The notes under the pieces: model-generated
Database searches by the model: none
Told to the model about the DNA's origin: nothing
The model's input: the letters and a program-made list of their open reading frames with translations, nothing else
Assembly (NCBI GenBank): GCA_035578175.1
Contig: JAQMRL010000001.1
Location: 60,845,553 to 60,909,552 of the forward strand
Length of the DNA stretch: 64,000 nucleotides
Direction of reading: 5' to 3'
From: Catonia carolina
Taxonomy: Eukaryota; Arthropoda; Insecta; Hemiptera; Achilidae
Position numbers and translations under genes: made by a program
Part shown: one piece after another, positions 9,761 through 20,405 of the stretch
Numbering within the stretch: position 1 is the first letter of the stretch
How the letters are laid out: every line of letters begins with the position of its first letter

Positions 9761-11915
9761 AATGACAAATTATTACATTATGATATTAGAAACTACCGGG
9801 TCCTATTTATAAACAAACTGATAAGTAAAACTCAGTAGTAAAATTTTAAAACTAATAATGCTTTTACTTTATTATTATTATTATTATAAACTACGAATAA
9901 TAATTTTTAGTAGTTACTATATTAATAACTTATTTTTAGAATATTATTAGCTTAAAATCAAATAAAATATTTTGGTAATGCAATAGTTATTCGAAATGGT
10001 TTGTGACTAATATTTTTAGAACAACGCTACTAATGATACTATGACTACTACTCGGTTATAGCTGGAGGGGAATCGTACAAACAATCCTCTCCAACCGAAT
10101 TCCTTACGACAGCAATCAAGTGAGCTCCCATCAGTAGTTGTGCTACGAAGCGAACTTTGCTTGCAGTGTCGGCACCAGTGTAGCTACACAATCAAATCTA
10201 TAATTAAATTATTTAAAATTTGTATTTCATAAATTGAATCGGTAGCATTTACTTCTCAAAATCTCGAACTTATTGCTGTAACAAATGTGTCACGAGAACT
10301 CAAACTTTGAAATGTCGCCGCCCGAATAGAGCAGTACCATCGAAACTTTTAAAACTTTCAGTTTTTTCTTCGGAAAGTATTGTTACTGCTTTTTTCAGTT
10401 TTAATTTTTGAATTTTTTTCAGAATCCCGAAAGCTACTTAACAAACATTTAAAAATTATGTAAATCTGTGTGGTAGAACTCTGTATTTCAGAGAACATTT
10501 TTGTTATGTTTTACGTCTGACTGTTTTGCAATTTTTGCTAATGCAGATGGTGGAGAAAATGAAATGAATGAAATTAAAAAGTCCGATTGTAATTTACCTA
10601 ATATGCTTTTCACGGTTGATGAGCTCTACTGTTCCACACGTTTAAACCAATCAGAGCGTTTGCCAGCGTTGTCAGATTGTACCTGACAAACATTACGCGC
10701 GCATGCGTTTAAGAGCCGCAATAGTTCACTCTCGTCTTGCATCTCGTACTGAACACATCGATTATAGAGCGCGTTAACATGCAATACTTTATAATATAAT
10801 CAGCTGATTGTATGTTTGTAGGTTATAATTATTATTGAAAGACCAAAAAAATTGCCGACGAAATATTTAACAGAGCTACAAAAGCAAGTATTGACAACGT
10901 TGCTAGCAAGTCATTAGCTAGCTATAAAGTGGGTAGGGGGCAATGCAAACGTTCAGAGCTCATCAGCCTTGAAAAATAGCAAAGTTGTTTAACAACAGTA
11001 ATTTATTAATTTTGTTATTAATTCATTTGTTATACGTGCTATAAGTTTAAATCTCGAAATAACCATAAATAACAGTCACAATATATAGGATCTCATTTAC
11101 GTTTTAAATATTCACAACATAAAAAAGTAACATGGTACAGTTTACATTAATCCGTTAATATTTAGTGGATCAGTATTTTATGAAATATAATAACAATATT
11201 AACAACGCTCAAGTATACATTTCAGTTCAATGTACGTACTTTCTTTGAAATATTGCAGGGTAACGAAGTTCTAGAAGCTGTGTACCGAAGCGGTCGCCTC
11301 AGAAGAAGCAATCTGATTCGTACAATAATAGGTTCAAGCCAGACGAATAACGTAGGAGGTTCAAAACTAGGTACATTATTATTTACTACCGTTTGAATAG
11401 AAAAAACTTAAGAATTTAACTTTATTGATGGGTTAAGAAAATTAGGAGACGCAGGATTAAGATAAATATTTTTGGTATAATCATTGCCATTACTTCAGTC
11501 AACCTCTTTGGATTTTGGTGCTACGGAAGCTACAGCTATACGTTTTACAATAATGTTATCGTTCAGTTTGAACCCAGAGGCTCCTATGTTGTATGTTAAA
11601 GTCCAGTACTCTACCATTATGTAACAGAGATGACTAAATTCTGCCTTCATTTTGTTGAGAAATGAATCAATTTTGGCTGCATTGGTCACAATAATGCTTC
11701 TTCGTGCACAATATTTGTTTTTATTAAATAGAGGGGGAGTGGTCCAAAGAATCAGCCGACCAAATGGAGAAGCTTGAACCTGAACACCCAGAAAGCACTC
11801 CACGCTGAGTTCAAGTCCAGTAACTGAAAGAGCTGTTCATCTTTGATATTTATTAATGGCCATGACAAACAAAGTAGCGTAATAATTAGTATTAAAAGTA
11901 GCTGCAGGGGTATCA
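9761..11915. other. Non-coding, no gene recognised
   Basis: It contains a small SINE family A tail fragment (10501-10575, minus: ACGTCTGACTGTTTTGCAAT matching 27640). Open frames at 11495-11803 and elsewhere have no recognisable domain. Confidence 0.45.
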
Positions 11916-11919
11916 CTAA

Positions 11920-12072
11920 TAGTATCTAAGTAGTAGTAGTAGTAATAGTAGTAGTAGCAGCAGCAGGAGCAGTAGCAGTAGCAGCAGCAGCAGGAGCAGT
12001 AGCAGTAGCAGCAAGAGCAGTAGCAGTCGAAGCAGCAGTAGCAGTAGGAGCAGTAGCAGTAATAGTAGTAGT

Positions 12073-12109
<37 letters not shown>

Positions 12110-12170
12110 ACAGTAGTAGTCGTACCAACAGTAACAGTACCTAGTACTAATAGTAACAGTACCTAGTACT
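11920..12170. repeat. AGT/AGC triplet array
   Basis: About 240 bp of mixed AGT, AGC and AAT triplets. It reads as poly-leucine on the minus strand over 11916-12128, an artefact of CTG/CTA/CTC triplets rather than a protein. It passes into the 32-bp minisatellite to the right. Confidence 0.85.
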
Positions 12171-12209
12171 AATAGTAGTAGTATAGGCCCTAATAGTATT
12201 TATAGTATC

Positions 12210-12930
12210 AACAGTTGTTGTGTATTGGTAGTAATAGTATCAATAGACGTAATAGTATCAAAAGTAGTCGTATGATAATAGTAATAGTACAAACCGTAGT
12301 CTTATATTAATTTCAATATATCAACCGTAGCGGTATGTTAACCGTAGTGGTAATTATATAATCGTACAATAGTGGTAAAGTACCAACAGTAGTTGTATAA
12401 CAGTAGTAATAGTATTAACAGCAGTCGTTTAATGGTAGTAATACTATCAACAGCAGTCGTATAATGGTAGTAATAGTATCAACAGAAGTCGTATATTAAT
12501 GGTAATAGTATCAACTGTAGTTGTGTATAATAGTAGTAATAGTACCAACAGTAGTCGTATATTAGTGGTAATAGGATCAACAGTAGTCGTAGAACAGTGG
12601 TAATATCATCAACAGTAGTCGTATAATAGTGGTAATAATATAAATAGTAGTCGTATAATAGTAGTAATAGTATCAATAGTATTCGTATATTAGTAGTAAT
12701 AGTATAAACAGTAGTCGTATTATAGTAGTAATAGTATCAATAGTAGTTGTATAACAGTGGTAATAGCATCAACAGTAGTCGTATAGTAGTAGTAATAATA
12801 TAAATAGTAGTATAGTAGTAGTAACAGTATCAATGGTAGTCGTATAATAGTAGTAATAGTATTTACAGTAGTCGTATAACAGTAGTAATAGTATCAACAG
12901 CAGCCGTATAATAGTAGTTATAGTGGTAGT
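12210..12930. repeat. 32-bp minisatellite, about 20 diverged units
   Basis: Successive lines of GTCGTATAATAGTAGTAATA followed by GTATCAACAGTA repeat every 32 bp, with substitutions and occasional 1-3 base indels. The unit is itself built from AGT/AAT triplets, so it probably grew out of the adjacent triplet array. The period is not a multiple of three, which speaks against coding. Confidence 0.8.
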
Positions 12931-13799
12931 GATGGTGGTGTTGTTAGCCGTTTTTTAACAATAATAGTATTAATAACATTGTTACTGGATTGAGGCAGTT
13001 ATCGTGATAACAAGTTACTAAAAATACTCTGTTATTTTAATAATACCCTTTTAGTTGTTACTGTATAATACTGTGACTCAAAGCGGTTCAATAAACTCAT
13101 GTACGAATGATGCTTGTCTAACTGTTAAAATGCACGGATTATTTAAAAGCATAAGACTGATAAAACTAAAATGAAGTTATCAATAACCTTTTCGTTTTAT
13201 AACACCACTTTTAAGTTTACGTTATAATACTGTTATTAATACAAACACAAGGGTGGAAAATCTCACTAAATCTCTCACAGACACAAAGTTAAGACAAACA
13301 GTACTATTTCCTGTAACCATACAACCACGGCAAACCAAACGCAGCTTTTAGCGATCGCAAGGGTGACCAGTCGCGCTAAATCTTTCACGGACACACATTA
13401 AGGCACAATACGAGTAGTCTATTAGTTACTATACATTGTACACCGCGCCGACAAGCAGCAGCCATGCATCCATAACGGTAACTGAGGATTAAAACAAGTC
13501 AATATTCAAAAAACCTTCCAGCGAGCCATGAGTTTGCCGCCGGACGGTTCGTTTTGACTATCAGTTTCTGCAACAATAAAGAAGCCAATAACCTTCGTAC
13601 AGAAAATCTACCTGTTAGTGAATAATTTATTTTACTTATTTTCCTCATGTGTCGTGCTATTATTACCTGTTACTACATGGTATTGTAGGCGGGACGATAA
13701 CAGTGTTTTTTTAGTAACAGGTTATAGAATCCTGTTGTCGAGCAAGTCGTTATGTTCAGTAACAAGTTATGAAAAAAAAAGCTTTATTTCCCATCACTA

Positions 13800-14520
13800 T
13801 TTGGTGGTACAGTGGTAGAGGTAGTGCTAATGGTTGTGGTAGTATCAGTAGCAACAGCAAATACAGAAGTAGAAGGAGTAGGTGTAGTGGTGGACCGTGG
13901 AGGTGATAGTGGTGGTAGTGCTAGCGTTAGTTGTGCTGGAATAGGTATCAGACGAACTAATTTCCCATAGCCGAGCGAGTGAGAGGGAGATATGTGGCAT
14001 AACTACGCATGCGCTTAAAGGTCTTTACCGTTATAATCCAAATCTGAAAACATACTACAGTCGTTATATTGCTTATTAGTTTACTGCATGCATAAACGCT
14101 TGCTCACAACAATGAGTAAAATTAAAGACAATGTTATTGGAACGGCGCGTATGGCTTGTGTGAGTGAGAGCGTTATGCATTCTCTCACTGGCACGGCTAG
14201 GGGACATTAGTTCATTAGTTCTGAATACTGTAGTTGTATGTGTAGTTGCGGTATGCGCAGGGCTTGAGGATTTGGTAGTTGTAGTAGTGATAGTTCTAGT
14301 GGTATTCGTAGTGGTAGTATCGGTATCAATAGAAACAAAAGAAGCAGAAGTAAAAGCAGTAGAAATGTATGTAGTATTGCTGGGATAGTGGTGGTAGCAC
14401 TAGTGCTAGAAGTATCAGTAGTGGTAGTGATACTAATAGTAATGGTATAGTATTACCAGCAGATACAATAGTAGCACTAGCAGCAGTAGTAGTTAATAGT
14501 GCAGGAAAAACTGGTTTTTA
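13800..14520. repeat. GGT/AGT-rich low-complexity block split by a MITE
   Basis: Imperfect GGTAGT/GTAGTA repeats at 13800-13945 and 14225-14520 flank the MITE at 13948-14224. The open frame 14164-14388 reads into valine runs and is an artefact of the repeat. Confidence 0.65.
13948..14224. mobile_element. MITE, copy 2
   Basis: This element is homologous along its whole length to 7908-8175, with the same termini (TCAGACGAACTAAT... and ...ATTAGTTCTGA) and the same inner motif CTGCATGCATAAACGCTTGC. The right inverted arm (CGGCTAGGGGACATTAGTTCA) pairs well with the left arm. It sits inside a GGT/AGT-rich low-complexity block. Confidence 0.7.
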
Positions 14521-15000
14521 AGGTGCTTTGATTCATTCTTCTACAGCGCGTTCAATAAAATGAAAAACACTGCACTCATGTAATTATTTTGCTATAGTTC
14601 TTTTGTTTTACGGTAAAACCCATGAAAAATATTTTAATTTGATAAAAAAAGTAATTATTAATATTTTCTGCTTATAGAGGTTTCACAAAAAAATGATATG
14701 CTGAGGTTACTGCACTCAATGCGAGAAAACCAGGATGGCCTAGTGCAGAATGAGTTAAGTCGGATTAAGGAGTAAGTTTTATCGAAATATTTAAAGTAAG
14801 AGTATTATTTAGTAACTAGCTTTAATAAATAACAAGCAGTTCAGTACTCTTCTTCTTCTTCTTTCAAACAGGGATTAGGCCATGGCCTGTTCCGACTCAC
14901 ATTCAGCTTATATTAATAATTTTAGAAAACAGTTTTCTCAATATTAAATATGTAATTCAGTTTATCAATGATAAATTTAATTCAATCTTATAACATTTGT

Positions 15001-17960
15001 TTTTTTTATCCTTATGGTAATAATCATTGCCACCTTTTCCGTGGCCTGCCTATATCTCTTTTGCCTACCGGCTGATACTTGAAAATTTTTAGCGGAAGCC
15101 TATCGGCTGACATTCGTTCAACATGTTCTTTCCATTGTTGGCGATACGATACAACTCTCTCATTCAGGCAGAAGATGTTCAGCTCCTTCCTTATTTCCTC
15201 ATTCCTGATGTGATCTCTCCTGTCACAGCCCTTAGTTCTGCGAAGAAATCTCATCTCCGCTGCCTGCACTTTACTCTCAAGTGGTTTTGATGTTACCCAA
15301 GATTCACTACCATAGAGGAGTATTGGAGCTGCCATTGTTTTATAAAATTTCATTATTGTGTTTGTGGTAGCTTTTTTCCCCAATGTCCTACTGATACTTC
15401 CACAAATCATTTGGAGCTTTCCTATTTTCTTCTCCTCATCCATTTCATCTTTGTAACTTATGTCACAGCCCAGATATGTGAATTGAGACACTTGCTCCAA
15501 TACTTTGTTGTCTATCACAATTTTAGATCGTATTGGGTACTTCCCTTTAAAAGCCATGATTTTTGTTTTCTCCTTTGATATTTTGAAATTATATTCTTTA
15601 CAAATTTCGTGGAGGATATGTACAGATTTTTGGAGGTCATTTTCGTTTTCCTGTATTACACACAAATCATCAGCAAACAACAGTGCATTTAGGTAAACGT
15701 CTTTACCAAGATTGATTCCTAAATCTACTCTACATTTCCATTTTCGGAAAATGTGGTCCACATATATATTAAATAAGGTGGGCGATAAACTACACCCTTG
15801 TCTAACACCTTGGTTGATCGCGATTTCATCTAGTCGATTATCACCTGTATTGACTATTATTTGAGTATTGTGGTAAAGAGATCTTATTGCGTTTACAAGA
15901 TGTAAAGGATATCCTCTTTCCATCAGAATTCTCCACATAAGACTTCTATTCACTCTATCAAATGCTTTTTCAAAATCAATTAAAGCCATATGCGTTTCAA
16001 GGTTGAACTCTCTTCTTTTCTCTAACAGTCTTTTAACTGAGAAAATGTTGTCTGTGCATGAACGACCTTTTCTGAACCCACACTGCTCTTCATTTAAAAC
16101 TGCTTCAGCGATACTTTTTACCCTAGAATTGATTATTTTCGAGTATATTTTATATCCTGCATTCAAAAGACTGATACCTCTATAATTTTTGCAGTCATTT
16201 CGTTTGCCTTTTTTGAAGAGAGAGATCACTTCTGCTTTACTCCACTCTTTCGGAATTGACATTTCATCCAGCATTCATTTATCAGGTGTAAGAATCTTAA
16301 TTCTAGTAACAAACCACCGTACTTGAAAAGCTCACCATTAATTCCATCCAAACCTGCAGCTTTTCGGTTTGTAATGCTCTTTAGTGCTTGTTGTAATTCA
16401 GCCATTGTTATTAAATCCACTGAATTATTCCGGATTTGATTTTGAGGTACATTTACATTTTCATTATCAGAATACCAGAGATCTTTGTAATGCCGTATCC
16501 AGTCATCATCCGAAATCATACTTAATGCAGCATTGTCTTTATCACTCCTATTCAAAGAGCTCTTTATTTTATACGCGCATTGCTGTCGACCATGAATATC
16601 TCTCTCTATAACACTAATAAACTTTTCCCAGGACTCCTGTTGAGCCTTTCTCACAGCTTGCTTTGTAATATTCCTTTTTTGCATATAGTATTCTCTAGCT
16701 TCTTGCGTTTTCTTCTGCAAAAATATAAGATAGGCCTTTTGCTTTTCTTTTATGGCAGTTTCTATTTGTGGGTTCCAAATTCTCAGACGTCTATTACTCC
16801 TTCTCTTCAACATTTAACCAAGTGCTTCAGTTGCAGCTTTTTGAATACACAACTTTATATTTCTCCATTCTGTCTCTATATCATCTGCAGTTGGAACTAA
16901 CAAAAGATTCTCCTGCAGCCTTCTCTGGTACAAGTCCCGTACGCTGTCATCCTGCAGAAGTGAAATCTTGAAGACTTCGGTTCCCTGTTTTTTATTTCTC
17001 CTGACAGTTCTCCATTTCTTTAGGATCAGCACCTTACTCATTAGAAGGTAGTGGTCGGTATAAATATCACAGCCCCTATAGACTCTTACATCTTGTACTA
17101 AACTCTTCATTTTATTATTTACAATGACGTAGTCGATGATGGATTTTGAGCCTCTAGCACTCCAGGTGAACTTATGGATATCTTTCTTTCTATAAAATGT
17201 ATTTGTTATCTTTAGGTCATTGAAGGAAGCAAATTGTCTTAGTTCTTGTCCATTCTGGTTCATCACTGCTTCTCCAAAAGTACCTAGTACTGGAATAGGG
17301 ATGTTTCCGACTCTTGCATTGAAATCTCCAACAATTGCAACGTGATCTGTTTTGCATATATTCTGCACTATTTTCTGGAGATTGTCATAGAAGGTTTCAG
17401 TCTCTTCTTTTTTCCCTTCATCTGGAGCATATATTCCGATTACCGTTAGATAACCTCTCTCAATTTTGATTCTAACAGATACTGTCCTCTCATTTATACA
17501 GGTGTAATCTTGAATGGCATCTTTCCATTTGTTATTCACCATTATTGCAACTCCTGCACTTGCTCGTTGATTCTGAGGTACTCCCTTGTAGACCATCCAA
17601 TAATCATTCAAATCCATTGTTCCCTGCAACCTTTTCTTTGTCTCAGTAATCACTGCTATGTCAACTTTCTGCTTCGCAAGACAATCATTCAGTTCATAAA
17701 TCTTATTTGATAATCCTCAAACATTCCATGTAGCTAAATTCAAAACATCCATAATCCCAAATCGTTTTTGTTTTGCAATCCTATTTGTTTTATAATCCTT
17801 TAAACCGGTCCTATTTCCGAGGCTGTTTGTGAGTTTGTCAGTAGTTGATTTGATCCCCTGGCCGCGGTACGAACGCTGCGCAGTTAAGTCCAGCGGTGGG
17901 GTCGCCACTGAGCCCCGGAAACGGTCGTGTAAACGAAACCGAGAAAACTCTCGTAAGCAT
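15001..17960 (-). mobile_element. RTE-like non-LTR retrotransposon, nearly complete
   Basis: On the minus strand an endonuclease followed by a reverse transcriptase reads from about 17908 to 15024, then a very short 3' UTR ends in an A-rich stretch (ATAAGGATAAAAAAAA) near 15001. The C-terminus ends GRPRKRW, typical of RTE-like elements. Total coding length is about 960 codons. The 5' boundary is not visible; the open reading continues slightly upstream of 17908. The copy carries only two premature stops and one frameshift, so it is relatively young. Confidence 0.85.
15024..17908 (-). pseudogene. Endonuclease-reverse transcriptase polyprotein, three lesions
   Basis: The endonuclease part shows LATWNV then a TGA at about 17720 where GL follows, ETK near 17645, IGIYAPDEGK, GDFNARVG, SIIDYV and TDH, the order of an AP-type endonuclease. 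An in-frame TAA at about 16814 separates it from the RT part. A frameshift at about 16270 splits the RT. The RT then shows GFRKGRSC, LIDFEKAFDRVN, NQGVRQGCSLSP and LLFADDLCVI (catalytic ADD). The first stop looks like CGA to TGA, a simple CpG-type transition. Function before decay: target-primed reverse transcription of its own RNA. Confidence 0.85.
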
Positions 17961-18479
17961 CAATATGACTCATCATTATCACCTTATAGCTTTATAGCCC
18001 TTGGTGGGTTTTTACCGGTTTCTTAACGGCGAAAATGTTTCCCAATATTGGTTAAAATTTTTACAGTTAAAACATTTAAGGTATTATTTTTAATATCAGT
18101 TTTTTATTTTGTTTTTTCTGTTTCAGATCATTTAGCAGACGGATTCAATAAACTTTGCTACTTTAATGATCTGAAGAAAAAAATTGGATTAGAAAATTAC
18201 TTTAAAGTTTTTAATTTCTTAAAAATAAAACTTGATTTTAAAATTAATAAAAAAAGAAATATAAATTTAAAATTTTTAAGATACATTAAATGAGATATGC
18301 ATTATTAGAAATATCTAACTTTTTATAATCGTAATAAACTAATCAAATATTGTGTTGTGTAACTGGATTTCATTCTATGAATTTTTGTCTTCTCTTGCCC
18401 TGTATGAAACAAAGGTGAGAAAAGTTGTGTTTTCAAATAGGTTATTCGAAATCGCGTTTTAACTACACTGTTGTACTGA

Positions 18480-18820
18480 AATACTGTTTTCATGTCCCCT
18501 GACCTGGGACCAAGAAAACATGTTTTTACCGATAGTCTGTGTGTTTGTTTCTGTGTGAAGAAAATAACTAAAAATTAACAATAACAAAACAAATTATTGT
18601 TTTGTTATTGATAATTTTTAGTTATTTAAAAAAAAGTTTTTGTTAATTTTTAGTTATTTAAAAAAGTTTTTGTTAAGTTTTAAAATTAACAATAACAAAT
18701 AACAATTTGTTAAAACTCGATTTCGAAAACCTATATGAACGAAGTTCAAACTTGAAACTTTAGTTGTACCATTTAGTTGGTTGTACCATAAGGGGGGACC
18801 CGACACGAAAATTTTTATCA
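18480..18820 (+). repeat. Dispersed repeat, inverted relative of 31880-32300
   Basis: Shared blocks include CCCCTGACCT, AAAACATGTTTTTA followed by CTGTGTGTTTG, and GACCCGACACGAA followed by TTTTATCAAA. The copy at 31880-32300 has the same blocks in reverse complement. An AT-rich hairpin (18563-18627) sits inside this copy only. Confidence 0.5.
18563..18627. repeat. AT-rich hairpin, about 30-bp arms
   Basis: Left arm AATAACTAAAAATTAACAAT... and right arm ...AATTTTTAGTTATT pair over about 30 bp with one mismatch and a very short loop. Partial copies of the arm follow to 18720. Confidence 0.7.
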
Positions 18821-19989
18821 AAATCTGCGATTTTCTTAAAAACTAATTCTACGGTTTTGTTTGAAATCGCCTCTTTAATTACATTTTTTCATGCTCTACA
18901 AGATGTGGGTACGGCATGTTTGTTGAAATTCGTTAAACGCTGTACTCTCAGTTTTTATTTAAAAAGATGGTTTTTATTTGAAGATTGCGGTCAACATTTA
19001 TTTTACAGCAAAAGTGTAAATCAACGTTGTAAAAAAATAAAAAAAAACCTACAACTTTGTTTAAACATTTCTTCCACAGAGCTTATTTAGCGTCACTGTG
19101 TGATTTTTCATATATTAGTCATTATAATTAAGTCCAACAGTGGTCAATTTTTATTTAGCCTCAACCACATAAATATGATTTTTTTTTAGTTTATACAGAT
19201 ATTTCTTCAAATTTATTAAGAAAATTTACATGCTGCATGAAGTACGTACTTACGGACTACAGCAAATCACTGATTTATTTGTAACCAAAAAATCACGAAT
19301 GCATAGTTAATTACTCAACTTAGACCTATCATGTAGGGGGTAAAGACGTTTAAAAATTTAAAAAAAAATTGATTTTCTTTTTATTTTATTATTCTCTATA
19401 GTTTGCTGATTAAGTTGTTATATAAATTGTAGCTGAAGTGTAATTGCAAACTCTTGAAAATTAATAAAGGAAATGATCGTGCCCACCAACTTTTCGGACT
19501 TTTAACTTGTTTGCTGCTTACTTTTTTTTGGTTTGAATTCTATTAGTGTTACGGTTCTTTCCCTTACAGATAGAATCACGTGCAAGAATTAGTTGTTATG
19601 TTGTGAATGTTTTGTTTATGGAAAAGTAACCTAGAAATTCGTGCTGTAGTGTTTGCATTCACTTTTAGGTTTTAGTATTGCTTAGTATTGTACGTGTTGC
19701 TTTACGTTTTTTTTAAGAAACTGTGGTTTTTCGGAAATTATGTTATTTTCTACTTTGGTACAATTTACTCAGAGACTACTAAAGATATCTCCTTCAATTT
19801 TTGGCCAGAGTATCTTCATTACTTTTTTTATCTGGTATACCAAGTATTTTGCCACATTTATTCTTAATTTTATGAGCTAGATGAGTAAATATTTTAAAAT
19901 TTGGCCAATTTTAGAAAGTCAAAAAAATATTGTTTAAAACATTCAGAATTAAAAAAGCAAAGTATTATTAGTATACATTATAAAAATTC

Positions 19990-20405
19990 CCATAACAGGC
20001 AGGTGGGTGTTAAATTAATAGCACTCAACCTGTGTGTTCCAGGGCTACAAAAAATAGTTCTGTTTCTTATCACATAGTCAGCCAATTAAAAATTGATATA
20101 TATATATGACTGAACTATTTAAGAACAGAAGAGGAAAAGATGTAAAAGATACTAGTCAGAGTTATCTATTTTTAGAGTAATGAATTTTACTATACAGCCA
20201 GAACTTGTGATGAATTAAGTGAAGGTGTCATTTGCAGGGTGGGAAGTATGTGCTTTTCGGAGAGCCTGGCATGCTGAGAAGCATACTCTTTCAACTCAGT
20301 GAGGGAGGCAATAAATAGTACACCATCTCACTCCTCGTTTTTACTTAGTAAAGCCTCTGGAGGTTCAAACCAGCCTTTCGGCTGCTGACCTAAACAACAA
20401 AACAC
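19990..20405. repeat. Dispersed 400-bp repeat, copy 1
   Basis: It aligns from CATAACAGGCAGGTG to TGACCTAAACAACAA with 32335-32735, including TAGTTCTGTTTCTTATCACAT and GTGAAGGTGTCATTTGCAG. No coding potential is apparent. The copies differ at many positions, so it is an old family. Confidence 0.65.

Noticed and set aside
11916..12128. Open frame reading as a 60-residue leucine run
   Set aside because: Pure product of the AGT/AGC triplet array on the opposite strand; no flanking coding signal.
12210..12930. CRISPR-like regular repeats (32-bp period)
   Set aside because: Repeats are contiguous without unique spacers, diverged, and in an animal-type genome; a minisatellite.
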